Below are positions 8,784 to 17,850 of a stretch of 35,408 bases of DNA, in pieces (position 1 is the first letter of the stretch; each line of letters begins with the position of its first letter). Source of the DNA: a virus; IMG/VR virus record IMGVR_UViG_3300025087_000218, positions 1-35,408 of that record. One strand, given 5' to 3'. The position numbers were made by a program, and so were the translations under genes. The notes below the pieces were generated by a model. It had not been told where the DNA came from. It searched no databases and saw only the letters and a program-made list of their open reading frames with translations.

Positions 8784-11700
8784 TTAAAATCTTTTTCTAG
8801 GTGTAGCATTAACAGAGAAATCATGAATTAATATAGATTTGTTTGCAGAGTTAGTAAATACTAGTCTTACAACTATATATTCACATTTAAAATGAGAGTT
8901 CTTATACCATTCAGTAGCAGGATATTTATTAGTTGTAGGATCAGGAATAGTTTCATAAGAAAGATGATCTATATTTAAATCTGTAATTAATGAACTAGTT
9001 TTAGTTTTAAGTACATCTCTAAACTTACTAAAATGCCAACTTCCACCAATCTTTCTAGTATTACCTGTTCCATATCCTACATTAGCTAATGATATAATAT
9101 CACTATGTTTATTATTAGTAAATATAATAATCTTACTTAATGTAGTAGTTTCTAATGGATTAAGACTAATATCTCTACATGTAGTTGCCCATTGAATAGA
9201 ATCAAATAATTTATTAAGATTTTCAGGATTACAAATAATAGGATCTATTTTACTTTCATAATACGTACCATAATATAATCCTTTATTACCATTATGTTTA
9301 TAAATAAGATTACTAGTAATCTCTACTTCTCCTTCTAATACAGTACCATTTTTAATACTATATAATTCTTTCTTAAAAGAAATCATATTAACAGGTACAA
9401 AACTATGAAAGCATAACCATCCTCCCATATATCCTATATCTTTAATATAATTTAAGTTAGGAGAATATGAAATAGTAAATGCAATATTAGCTTTCTTATT
9501 AAATATATATCTTTCTTGTTTAGTATCCCATATAGCTAATATACCCTTACCATTAAAAGGATTATCTTCATTGAAGTTTTTATCATAGTCTGCATTAATA
9601 GGAGCATCAGTAATATTATATTTAAGATTAGTATTAAACCATTTAGTCATTCCAATAGAACTAATCTCTTTAGCTTTATATCCTTTATATAAGAATATTC
9701 TACCTCTTTCTTTATCAACAAATATAATACCATTTAATGATGAATCATTAGCAAACATACATTGATTACCAACATATCCTTCATTATCTCCATACATTAT
9801 TTCTTCAGGTTTATTCTCAAATAGATTAGCTGAACCTAAAGCTATAACTGTACTATCATTAACATTAAGTTCGTCTTTCTTTCTGAATACAAATAGACCA
9901 TATTTCATAGAAACTAGAAGGTCTTTATTATCAGCAATTACATTCCATATTGGACCTTTATCTCTAGGCATTTCTATATAAGAAGATGAAGGAAATATTC
10001 TCCATCCTGTAAATTGACCCTCAGAAGCTAATATTAAACTAGAAGCAACTCTATATGGAAACTTATATATGTCATCTAATGAAGGATCAAAGATAGGAAG
10101 AATAGCTTCTACATCATTTACAGAACTATAATCAAAATTATATCCTATCCATTGTTCAAGATCTTTAGCATATAGTATAACTCCACCAGGATTAGCCTCC
10201 ATTATCTTTCTCCATAGAGATCCTTCTGTATAACTACCTTCTCCAAGATGAGTACCTCCTCTTCCTACTACATTGTTAACTAAATTAAAATATGGAAAAG
10301 CAAATTCCTCTAATTCTTTACCTCTATGTTGTAATCCAATATTAGCAACAGAGTAACAAGGATATAAATAATAATGAAATTGACTACCTGTTCCCCATTC
10401 ATTATCTCCTGCAGGTGGAACTGGTGTTCCTTCATATCTAGTTACTCCATATAAACTTACATGACAATCTCCTCCATAGATATTATAATTTTCATAGTCT
10501 ATAGAATTAACATTAATCATTACATTAGTTCTAACAATCTGCTGATTAAACATTGAATTATAAACATTTAGTTTAAATGAGCAGAAGTTAGCTAGAGTTA
10601 ATACTTTATCAGTAGCATCATTGGTTGGAGTTGGAGTTGCTCCATTATCAAATTGTCCTCTATGATATATGTAATCTTCACCATTAGCATTAGATGGAGA
10701 GATATAACTATTATCTCTTTGCATATACTTAGATTCTGTAATCTTAACTAAAGGAGTTGCTCCTCCATATTTAGTTTCAACAACAAAAGCAGGATCAGTA
10801 GGATCAGTATCATATACTATAGTATTATCAGCAGCATCAGTATAATCATAATTTAATTGTCTTTCTGCATGAGTAACATTAAGAGCAGCTAGTGTACTAA
10901 TAAGATCAAATGAATGTTCTCTACAATACTTAAATCCATCATCAGTATCTACAGTAGTAATCATAGCTTGTCCTAAGACTGTACTATTACCTATAGTTCT
11001 TTTAGCATATAGTATTTCAAAGTATGTAGCTTTATCCTTTATTTCATCAGGAAATAACATACTAGTTGTATCTAATTGCAATCCTAATATAGTAGCTAAT
11101 TCAGTAGAAGGAACTACATCAACTCTAGCTGTAAACTTTATACTTCCAGTATATCCACCATTTACGGGAATAGGATTTTGTTCTTCATCAGTTTCAGTAT
11201 AACAACTGCCTCTAATTATTAAACTTTCTCCAGTAAATAAAACTATATCAACAACAGATACATCTAGAGTTATATTAATAGTATCTACACCAGCTCCTCC
11301 TTCTCCATTAGTATCCCAAACTTCATATTCAACCGTATTAACTCCAGCAACAGTTCTTTTTAATATTTGTACATATCCTTTTATTTTATGCCCACCACCA
11401 TGACTATTAAATGAACATTTAATATTACAATCATAATCAACTGTAATAGGTTGAGTAGCTGTAACTACAGTAATAATTCTTTTAGATTGTCCTAATGGTT
11501 CATAATCTCCAAAATCATCATTATTAATATCTAAATATTCAGTAAATGCTCCATATTGAAATCCTAAAACCTTTACATTTCCAGTATAAGTTTTCATTTG
11601 AGCTCCAATATATAACTGATCTATAGATACAGGAGCATCTAATAATACACTTCCAACATTAGTTAATACATCAGTATTATGATGAAGAAAAGGAATAGTA

Positions 11701-13208
11701 TTACCTCCACTAGTATCTTTAAGAAAATATAATGATGGAAACTTATGGTGTCTTACATGTTCATTTCTTAAGTCAACTCCATATGCTATAGGATTTTCAT
11801 CATAATCAGTAGTACCATCAAACTCACTATCATCAGGATAAGATTCACTAGCATTTTCCCAATATCCCATTTCACCATATTTAGCTGCTCCACCAAACTT
11901 AGTTGCAGTATTCTCAAGATGAAATGTTTTAGCTCCAGGATATATATCTAAAGCAGCAGCTTCAGTATCAGTTTGTGTTAAAGGATCAGGATCACAATCT
12001 TCAATATCACTAGCAACATGAGGTCTTCCAGGAATATGAAATAGTTTAGAAGTTTTACCATTCTTAAGATGAAATCTACCATATAAAGCATATATTTCAC
12101 CAGGCATAAAAGTCTTCTTGTTATATACTATAAAAGGATTCTTATATGAATCTATCATAGCATCTAACCCAACAGAATCTATAGCAATCCACTTAACTTT
12201 TATATTATTAGCATACTTTTGATATCTAACTTCAGGATCAACTTCTAGTCCTCCTAAATATAAATTATTATCTAATACATCTAATGATTTAACTTTACTA
12301 TAAATAGAATTCTTAGCTAATAGTATATCCATACTTAAATCTTGATATATCTCAGATCCTGTATGTACAACTATATTAGATAAAGTACTATTAGTTGCAA
12401 AAACTCCAGCTTTATATATACCATTAATTTTACTTAGATAGGCAATTTGATATCTATTATATCTTGTATCTAAATTATTAATAGTTATTTCAATAGCTTT
12501 AGATGTAACTGTTCCTGCAGGAGCTCCTTCTATAGTTTCCCAAGTTTCAGTATTACCAGAAGGATGAACTATAATAGGTTGTGATGCTCCTAACCATTCT
12601 CCAAAGAAACCATCAGATATTTCATATGAAATAAAATAATAATATACTCCAGATAATAAACTACCACCAACATATTGAGTATCTTTATAATTAAATAGTG
12701 GTGAATTATATTCAGGAAATAGATTAAATAAAGTTATATCACTAGGAGTAACTAATTCTAAATTACCATCTAATTCAGCTTGTATACTATCTACATTTAA
12801 GTATCTAGCAACGTTAGGATCTATTTTAGGATATTCTTGAGTTGCATCAGTAAATACTATAATTAATTCATTATTATTATTATATCCAAATACACCTTTG
12901 ATAGGATTTCTATAATCAAATCCAAAATAGGAACTATATATTAATTTAGTATAAATATTACCATCATAAACTCCTATCTCACTTTTATCAGTATTTAATA
13001 CTTCACTAAATATAATAACTCTATCTTGAGTTTTAATATGTCCAATGTAAAGATTTTCTACACCAATATTATCTTGATATACAGTACCATCTTCATTGAT
13101 AATATCATCAGTCCCTAAAGATAGAGAAAGATTGAGAGCGTATCTCCAACTTCCTGCGATAGAATCATTGAGAGATTCATCTCTTCTCATGCCTTTATTA
13201 AGCTTCAT
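8784..13208 (-). CDS. Tail muzzle (tail stabilisation) protein
   Basis: The protein has 1474 residues. Its N-terminus MKLNKGMRRDESLNDSIAGS and the following part that mentions a viewing-type pattern (IIFSEVLNTDKSEIGVYDG) match what I know of the crassvirus muzzle or stabilisation protein, which is distantly related to podovirus tail tube B and P22 gp10-type proteins. It forms the distal barrel of the short tail and closes the exit channel. A second family-like block lies at about residues 1120-1200 (GYVGNQCMFANDSSLNGII, then FVDKERGRIFLYKGYKAKEI), typical of beta-propeller repeats. The length suits the family (about 1400). The start overlaps the stop of the upstream connector gene by 11 bases, which suggests translational coupling. 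No signal peptide or membrane segment is seen. Confidence 0.82.
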   Translation of the reverse strand: MKLNKGMRRDESLNDSIAGSWRYALNLSLSLGTDDIINEDGTVYQDNIGVENLYIGHIKTQDRVIIFSEVLNTDKSEIGVYDGNIYTKLIYSSYFGFDYRNPIKGVFGYNNNNELIIVFTDATQEYPKIDPNVARYLNVDSIQAELDGNLELVTPSDITLFNLFPEYNSPLFNYKDTQYVGGSLLSGVYYYFISYEISDGFFGEWLGASQPIIVHPSGNTETWETIEGAPAGTVTSKAIEITINNLDTRYNRYQIAYLSKINGIYKAGVFATNSTLSNIVVHTGSEIYQDLSMDILLAKNSIYSKVKSLDVLDNNLYLGGLEVDPEVRYQKYANNIKVKWIAIDSVGLDAMIDSYKNPFIVYNKKTFMPGEIYALYGRFHLKNGKTSKLFHIPGRPHVASDIEDCDPDPLTQTDTEAAALDIYPGAKTFHLENTATKFGGAAKYGEMGYWENASESYPDDSEFDGTTDYDENPIAYGVDLRNEHVRHHKFPSLYFLKDTSGGNTIPFLHHNTDVLTNVGSVLLDAPVSIDQLYIGAQMKTYTGNVKVLGFQYGAFTEYLDINNDDFGDYEPLGQSKRIITVVTATQPITVDYDCNIKCSFNSHGGGHKIKGYVQILKRTVAGVNTVEYEVWDTNGEGGAGVDTINITLDVSVVDIVLFTGESLIIRGSCYTETDEEQNPIPVNGGYTGSIKFTARVDVVPSTELATILGLQLDTTSMLFPDEIKDKATYFEILYAKRTIGNSTVLGQAMITTVDTDDGFKYCREHSFDLISTLAALNVTHAERQLNYDYTDAADNTIVYDTDPTDPAFVVETKYGGATPLVKITESKYMQRDNSYISPSNANGEDYIYHRGQFDNGATPTPTNDATDKVLTLANFCSFKLNVYNSMFNQQIVRTNVMINVNSIDYENYNIYGGDCHVSLYGVTRYEGTPVPPAGDNEWGTGSQFHYYLYPCYSVANIGLQHRGKELEEFAFPYFNLVNNVVGRGGTHLGEGSYTEGSLWRKIMEANPGGVILYAKDLEQWIGYNFDYSSVNDVEAILPIFDPSLDDIYKFPYRVASSLILASEGQFTGWRIFPSSSYIEMPRDKGPIWNVIADNKDLLVSMKYGLFVFRKKDELNVNDSTVIALGSANLFENKPEEIMYGDNEGYVGNQCMFANDSSLNGIIFVDKERGRIFLYKGYKAKEISSIGMTKWFNTNLKYNITDAPINADYDKNFNEDNPFNGKGILAIWDTKQERYIFNKKANIAFTISYSPNLNYIKDIGYMGGWLCFHSFVPVNMISFKKELYSIKNGTVLEGEVEITSNLIYKHNGNKGLYYGTYYESKIDPIICNPENLNKLFDSIQWATTCRDISLNPLETTTLSKIIIFTNNKHSDIISLANVGYGTGNTRKIGGSWHFSKFRDVLKTKTSSLITDLNIDHLSYETIPDPTTNKYPATEWYKNSHFKCEYIVVRLVFTNSANKSILIHDFSVNATPRKRF

Positions 13209-13905
13209 AGTAATTTGGATTATATGAACCTTGTGTATAATTATTATAATCTAATACAAAACTACGATTAAGTCTACTAATTAACTCTCTATTTTCACTA
13301 TCCCAAGCATTAACTGAATTTCTAGCTCTCTTCATAGCTTGATCAAATGCTATACCAGGATTAGTATATTCATTATTATTAGTAAGACTAAATCCTTTTA
13401 CTTCATGTCCTCTTTGAATCATTCGTAAAAGTATATACCAATCTAAAGCTTCAAGTACTTCTTCATTATCAGGTACTCTAGGATAATAAGCATTTGTCTC
13501 AGCATCAAAATCATCTATATATTTATAGATATACAGTGTAATATCTTCATCTTCAAGATTACTCACTATATATCCATTAGTATCTATATTATACCAGTAT
13601 TCAGAATCACCTAAATTACTCAAATCTAAAGTAGGATCAGCATTTATTCTACTACCTAATCTAGGTATTCTATATGAATTCCATGATACTCCTCTAATAT
13701 AAGCTGTTTTATCAGGAATTCTAGTTTTAAATTCTACAAGAGTTGCAGCAACAGTAACAGGCTCTAGTATTAATGGTATATCCATCTTCTTTAAACCTTG
13801 TGATATCCAATATGCAGCTCTAACTTCCCATCCATGATGATTTACAGGAAACCTATCATATACTCTACCAATACAAGTTTTACCATTTAAATATGTAGTA
13901 ACCAT
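13198..13905 (-). CDS. Neck/tail ring (connector) protein, 235 aa
   Basis: This 235-residue soluble protein lies directly upstream of the muzzle gene and overlaps it by 11 bases. The N-terminal half is beta-rich, including a Tyr/Arg/Trp-rich stretch (YIRGVSWNSYRIPRLGSRIN, about residues 68-87). The C-terminal part is helical and ends in a Tyr/Asn-rich tail. In crassviruses a ring protein related to podovirus tail tube A (T7 gp11, P22 gp4 role) is encoded just before the muzzle and links the portal-adaptor stack to it. Assignment rests on position, size and the general look of the sequence, so the exact ring number is left open. Confidence 0.68.
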   Translation of the reverse strand: MVTTYLNGKTCIGRVYDRFPVNHHGWEVRAAYWISQGLKKMDIPLILEPVTVAATLVEFKTRIPDKTAYIRGVSWNSYRIPRLGSRINADPTLDLSNLGDSEYWYNIDTNGYIVSNLEDEDITLYIYKYIDDFDAETNAYYPRVPDNEEVLEALDWYILLRMIQRGHEVKGFSLTNNNEYTNPGIAFDQAMKRARNSVNAWDSENRELISRLNRSFVLDYNNYTQGSYNPNYYEA

Positions 13906-13908
13906 CTT

Positions 13909-14847
13909 TTATAATTTAACAAAAGTTTCTATATATGTAGGATCAAATCTAAGTAAACAATTTAGTTTATCTCTAAATCCTAATTGTCCACTTTCAAGAA
14001 TATCTCTTTCTGATTTTGCATTATTAGTAAAATCAACCTGACTTCTAGTTTCATTCATTATGAAATTAGATGGAATGATATTATAATCAGGATTTATTCT
14101 TTTTTTCTGAAACATTAGCCAAGCATTTTCTTCTTTATGTAAATGAACTAACCATTTAAATCCATCAGGATTAGTAGTTTCATTATAAGTATAAGGAATC
14201 AGTGTATGAATAAATGCTCTTTTATTTAAAATACCTTCTATATAATCTTTATATATAGAAGGATAATGCTTATTAGCGTAATATTTAAGAAGTTTAAAGG
14301 ATTCTCCCCAATCAATTTTAAATTTAACTCCTCTAGATAAATTAGCTTTTTTACTAGCTACTCTTAATATTCCAACGTTATATATATTATATTCAAATCC
14401 ATTTAGTAAACTTATAGAAACTCTAGTATAAAAGGTATTAACAATCCTATAATATAATTGATATTCAATATTACATAGAGTTAATACTTTCTTTATTTCT
14501 TCAAGTTTATATTCATTGATAAGAGTAGCAATTAGTATTTTAAAGTAAGCTGTAATAATATGAGTTTTAGATATAAACCAATCCTCACTATACATATTCT
14601 TAATATTAATTTCTTCTAGTTGTTCTCTAGTAAATCTAAAAGTACCATCCAGATACTGTCTAACTTGATTGAATATATCAATTCTTAGATTATGACTTTC
14701 TCCAACATGAACTAATTGAGTAGCTATATATAAAGCTTTTCTTCTAGTTTCATTTAATAAATCATCTATTACTTTAGATTGTTCACTAATTGAATTAGTA
14801 AAGTAACTATATGATTCTTTTATATCTAAATTAGTTGTTGTCGACAT
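13909..14847 (-). CDS. Neck-region structural protein, 312 aa, function unknown
   Basis: This 312-residue soluble protein is mostly helical in the first 150 residues. It is followed by a block with GVKFKIDWGESFKLLKYY (about residues 172-190) and then GFKWLVHLHKEENAWLMFQK (about 229-248), a Trp-rich pattern that I have a vague memory of from Bacteroidota phage proteins without a firm function. The start overlaps the stop of the upstream 216-residue gene by 17 bases, and the stop is 3 bases before the next gene, so it belongs to the same translational unit as the connector and muzzle genes. A neck-assembly or virion-associated role is inferred from this placement. I would not assign a biochemical activity. 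Confidence 0.6.
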   Translation of the reverse strand: MSTTTNLDIKESYSYFTNSISEQSKVIDDLLNETRRKALYIATQLVHVGESHNLRIDIFNQVRQYLDGTFRFTREQLEEINIKNMYSEDWFISKTHIITAYFKILIATLINEYKLEEIKKVLTLCNIEYQLYYRIVNTFYTRVSISLLNGFEYNIYNVGILRVASKKANLSRGVKFKIDWGESFKLLKYYANKHYPSIYKDYIEGILNKRAFIHTLIPYTYNETTNPDGFKWLVHLHKEENAWLMFQKKRINPDYNIIPSNFIMNETRSQVDFTNNAKSERDILESGQLGFRDKLNCLLRFDPTYIETFVKL

Positions 14848-15481
14848 GAGTAGGAGTTACTTTATCTTTATCATCAATTATTCTTAATTCACCAGAGAGT
14901 AATTTAGCTTTTATATTACCAATTAGATCAATTGGTACAGGAAATTCCATAGCATCATCACATATAATATCTCCTACTCCATAATCATTAAATCCTTCAA
15001 CATAAATATTAGGATTTTCATAAGCGGCTACAACAGTTATAGTCTCAAGTTTAATATTATTTAGAATATATATTCTATTATTCCTCCAAACATAAACAAT
15101 AGCTGTTGCAATCTTATCTAAATTCTGTCTAAACTTAAATTCAGTAGGACTACTAATCCAAGTTAATGTAGGCCCGCCTAATCCTGATACATGAATGAAA
15201 GGCTCAGGAGTATTATATCTAATTGGAGTAGGAATCTTATTTACTGTTCTAAGTATTTTCTTTCCATATATAATATTTTCTGCAGTACCATCAACAATCT
15301 CTAAATCAGCTTCATATGGAATAGTATAATAATGATGGGCGTCACCCTTATTCATCTCTTGACGAATAAGGGCTGCCCTCTCATTAATAATTAAATCCAT
15401 AACTCTACGTAGGAACATCTCATCAAAAGGTCTATTTAATGCATCTATTATTTGAGTACCATATACTCTAAGTGTAGCCAT
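14831..15481 (-). CDS. Neck ring/adaptor protein candidate, 216 aa
   Basis: The protein has 216 residues. The N-terminal helix includes FLRRVMDLIINERAALIRQE (about residues 23-42), followed by a beta-rich body with ILRTVNKIPTPIRY (about 76-89) and VYVWRNNRIYILNN (near 130-143). This order, a helix with INERAALIRQ followed by a RxVNKIPxPIR block, resembles head-tail connector proteins in crAss-like phages as I remember them. It is the first gene of the connector-muzzle unit and overlaps the next gene by 17 bases. Its leader is purely A/T-rich. A role as an adaptor ring below the portal is likely, but the precise ring is uncertain. Confidence 0.62.
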   Translation of the reverse strand: MATLRVYGTQIIDALNRPFDEMFLRRVMDLIINERAALIRQEMNKGDAHHYYTIPYEADLEIVDGTAENIIYGKKILRTVNKIPTPIRYNTPEPFIHVSGLGGPTLTWISSPTEFKFRQNLDKIATAIVYVWRNNRIYILNNIKLETITVVAAYENPNIYVEGFNDYGVGDIICDDAMEFPVPIDLIGNIKAKLLSGELRIIDDKDKVTPTHVDNN

Positions 15482-15503
15482 GATTTAATTATTTAAATTA
15501 ATA

Positions 15504-15872
15504 TTATTCTGCAACTAGATTTTCATGCTTACTAATAAACATAACAATAATAGTAAGTACAAAATCAATAACCTGTTCAATCATAATTTCAGCTTCTTCT
15601 TTAGCAATATTAAATTCAGTCTGAAAAGCAAGAAGTACTTCTTCACGCTCAACATCACTCATATCTCCAAGTTCTGAAGCTGCATATTTAAAACTTTTAA
15701 AAGGAATACCAATTGCCTTGAAACTAATATCCATTCCTTCAGCAACAGTTACATTACTTTCATCTTTTTCAGTTGTAGGATCATCAGTAATAGCACTAAC
15801 AATTGAATTAGACACTTTAGCTCCCCAAATTAGAAGCTTTTTAACATTTTCAATACCAAATACTTCTTCCAT
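15504..15872 (-). CDS. Small acidic protein with C-terminal hydrophobic helix
   Basis: The protein has 122 residues. An amphipathic N-terminal helix (KKLLIWGAKVSNSIVSAI, about 11-28) is followed by an acidic linker (30-46) and a helical C-terminal half. The latter includes DVEREEVLLAFQTEFNIAKE (73-92) and a hydrophobic stretch IDFVLTIIVMFI (102-113) that could insert in or lie on a membrane. It neighbours two small membrane proteins. I do not recognise a named family. Small acidic helical proteins of this kind occur near holin-like genes in Bacteroidota phages, so a role in lysis or membrane association is possible but unproven. Confidence 0.55.
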   Translation of the reverse strand: MEEVFGIENVKKLLIWGAKVSNSIVSAITDDPTTEKDESNVTVAEGMDISFKAIGIPFKSFKYAASELGDMSDVEREEVLLAFQTEFNIAKEEAEIMIEQVIDFVLTIIVMFISKHENLVAE

Positions 15873-15920
15873 TTTATTTAATTATTAATAGTTAATAATA
15901 GCAATATTACTATTATATCT

Positions 15921-16187
15921 TTATTTATGTGATATATGCTTACTTGAAGTACTAAATTTAGCAGGTACAAACCAAGTAGCTACTCCAATTAGAAAACCTA
16001 ATGAATATTTAATCCATTTAGGAATACCTTCAATAGTCATCACAAAGGACATTCCACTAGCCATAGGGCCTGCTACATAAGCAACGGTAGTCCACCATGG
16101 AGAAGCAGGAGAATTATATCTCTCTTTAGCAATTTCAACAAATGTATCTTTAGATTCTATAGTAGATACTTTATTTATATCTTCCAT
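15921..16187 (-). CDS. Holin-like small membrane protein, 88 aa
   Basis: The protein has 88 residues and two predicted membrane segments (about 31-50 and 60-75) joined by a short turn containing EGIPKW, with a basic C-terminal tail. This matches the size and topology of many phage holins, but also of other small phage membrane proteins. The gene starts one base before the stop region of its upstream neighbour ends (stop at 16189, ATG at 16187) and is preceded by AGGAGG, which is rare in this window. No endolysin is seen nearby, so the holin call rests on topology only. Confidence 0.5.
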   Translation of the reverse strand: MEDINKVSTIESKDTFVEIAKERYNSPASPWWTTVAYVAGPMASGMSFVMTIEGIPKWIKYSLGFLIGVATWFVPAKFSTSSKHISHK

Positions 16188-16188
16188 T

Positions 16189-16515
16189 TTAACTTCCTCC
16201 TCTTGTTTCTAATTTAATATAATCAATCAGTAAAGTTTTTAATTCAGGATCTGTGTTAGGATCTCTAATTAAAATTAATGATACAGTTCTAAGTTTAATA
16301 TCATATTTAATCATATTTTCATTAGTAGCATTAATTTCCTTATATATAGCAGTATGATCTTCTCTGTTATTTGATCTGTCTATACTATAAGAAGTTAAAA
16401 ATCCTGCAAATAATACTGCTATAATAGCTTCAAGAAAGTGGTCACTCCACCATATACGTCGTCTTATAGATTTTCTAGTTCGAGTAGTTTCATTACTAGT
16501 CCTATTCATATTCAT
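16189..16515 (-). CDS. Single-span membrane protein, possible spanin-like or lysis accessory
   Basis: The protein has 108 residues. A strongly basic N-terminus with RKSIRRR (14-20) precedes one membrane segment (about 26-44). A polar helical domain of about 60 residues follows, predicted outside the inner membrane (N-in by the positive-inside rule). The topology resembles an inner-membrane spanin subunit, but the helical part is short and no lipoprotein partner is seen. Two in-frame ATGs (codons 1 and 3) are possible starts; I kept the first. Its last codons (Arg-Gly-Gly-Ser) contain the AGGAGG that precedes the next gene. The function is unknown and a lysis role is a guess from neighbours. 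Confidence 0.5.
   Translation of the reverse strand: MNMNRTSNETTRTRKSIRRRIWWSDHFLEAIIAVLFAGFLTSYSIDRSNNREDHTAIYKEINATNENMIKYDIKLRTVSLILIRDPNTDPELKTLLIDYIKLETRGGS
16196..16201 (-). promoter_or_regulatory. Shine-Dalgarno-like AGGAGG before the 88-aa membrane protein
   Basis: On the minus strand AGGAGG is followed 8 bases later by the ATG at 16187. Other leaders that I read in this window are A/T-rich and lack such a motif, so this one stands out. It also encodes Arg-Gly-Gly of the upstream protein and may be coincidental. Confidence 0.45.
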
Positions 16516-16530
16516 ATTTTTATATAATTA

Positions 16531-16959
16531 TTAATGCACTTCTCTTATATAAAAAACATCTTTAATCCAACCTTCTATTATAGTTTCAACAGTATCCCGT
16601 TCCATCATAAATTTAATCTCTTCATATTTAGATTTATCACCAGTTAGATAATAAACTGCTTCAGTAGACGTAGAATCAATTGTAATAGTATCTGTAATAC
16701 TAACCCAACTCATTCCAGGAATAGAACCTTGAATATATAATAACGTAGTAGTAGAATCTATATCTCCATAATTAACTCCATATACCCATGTAAAATTATC
16801 ATTAGGCATAGCAAGATTTATAGTTTCTAAAGTATCAGTATCTGCAAGATAAGCAGTATCATGAGAAGTAAAGTGAATAGCATTTTCACCCCATTGCATT
16901 CTTTGTCCAAAAGAACAAATTGAAATTAGAAGAATCCCTATTAATAGTATCTGTTTCAT
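16531..16959 (-). CDS. Small secreted protein with Bacteroidota-type signal peptide, 142 aa
   Basis: The 142-residue protein begins with a clear signal peptide, MKQILLIGILLISICSFG, with Gln at the likely mature N-terminus (about residue 19). Cys15 precedes the cut but the surrounding residues fit a lipobox poorly. The mature part is Thr/Asp/Ser-rich and probably beta-rich, with no domain that I recognise. It is the last of four adjacent genes whose products start with signal peptides, directly after fibre-like genes, so a surface or adhesin-accessory role is plausible. The start is preceded by an A/T-only leader. Confidence 0.65.
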   Translation of the reverse strand: MKQILLIGILLISICSFGQRMQWGENAIHFTSHDTAYLADTDTLETINLAMPNDNFTWVYGVNYGDIDSTTTLLYIQGSIPGMSWVSITDTITIDSTSTEAVYYLTGDKSKYEEIKFMMERDTVETIIEGWIKDVFYIREVH

Positions 16960-16963
16960 ATTA

Positions 16964-17809
16964 TTAATTATCTAATTGTTTCCAAGCAGAACCATCATAT
17001 CCATAAAAATGACCATCTGTATCCATTCTCATATCACCTTTAATAGGATAAGTAGGAGCATATTCTATAGTATCTAATCTTATATAATAAAAGTTAGTTA
17101 TATAATCAGATTGTGGAGAAAATGTTATAGGAATAGAATAATAAGCTCTCAATTTAATTTGATCTACTGATAAAGTAGAATCTAAAGCTATAATTCTAAT
17201 ATTAAATGTAGAATCTTCTAACATATCTGCAATAGTAGCATCCGCATTTACAATTGAATTAGCTATTGCTGAATCTAATAATACATCTAATCCTAACAAA
17301 TTACTTATTCCACCAAATATTACAGTAGTATCAGTAGTTAATTTAGTCGGAAGAGAATTATAAGGAGTAGTATCATTTCCAATCATAAAATAAGTATAAT
17401 AATCTCCTACAGCTGATATATTTTTATATTCTATAGAAAGATTAACTCCACTTATATCTCCAACAGGAACAAATGTAGGAAATGTATACTTAGCATATGA
17501 AGAGTCTGCTGCTACAAATACTGCATATTGATTATTAGATGTGTATGCATTTTGTACAGTAGTTACAGCAAGTTTACTTAAGGCTAGTGTATCACTAATT
17601 GCTACATATGAAGTAGTATCTCTAATAGTTAAACTAATAGAAAACAAATTAGTATCTAATACTTCATTATTGTATGTAATATTTCCTTCAAATGTAGCAT
17701 CTCCTTTAGAATAAAACTTACCAAGTGCATCTAGATTAAAGAAAGCTTTATCTTGCTGAGCAAACATTAGTAAAGGAGTAAGTAATAAGAACAACAATAG
17801 TTTTTTCAT
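16964..17809 (-). CDS. Fibre-like secreted protein with signal peptide, 281 aa
   Basis: I chose the ATG at 17809 rather than the one 8 codons upstream (17833), because it places a standard signal peptide, MKKLLLFLLLTPLLMFA, at the very start, with Gln-Gln following the probable cut. The mature protein is beta-rich, full of Asp-Thr/Asp-Ser pairs, and has no membrane segment. The end, GDMRMDTDGHFYGYDGSAWK, is a small motif common at the C-termini of fibre and adhesin modules in Bacteroidota phages and prophages. It follows the 218-residue FISUMP-like gene and precedes the 142-residue secreted protein. A fibre or surface-associated role is likely, but the exact location in the virion or host envelope is unknown. 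Confidence 0.65.
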   Translation of the reverse strand: MKKLLLFLLLTPLLMFAQQDKAFFNLDALGKFYSKGDATFEGNITYNNEVLDTNLFSISLTIRDTTSYVAISDTLALSKLAVTTVQNAYTSNNQYAVFVAADSSYAKYTFPTFVPVGDISGVNLSIEYKNISAVGDYYTYFMIGNDTTPYNSLPTKLTTDTTVIFGGISNLLGLDVLLDSAIANSIVNADATIADMLEDSTFNIRIIALDSTLSVDQIKLRAYYSIPITFSPQSDYITNFYYIRLDTIEYAPTYPIKGDMRMDTDGHFYGYDGSAWKQLDN

Positions 17810-17850
17810 AATAATTAAATTAATATTAAGCAATTATATAACCAAATAGT

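Noticed and set aside
15895-15916. 7-bp A/T-rich inverted repeat before the 122-residue gene
   Set aside because: The stem has a single G-C pair; such repeats are expected by chance in DNA this A/T-rich.
17810-17833. Upstream start codon adding 8 residues to the 281-residue secreted protein
   Set aside because: The second ATG gives a standard signal peptide with the basic residues at the N-terminus; the longer form adds a hydrophobic leader without a typical n-region.
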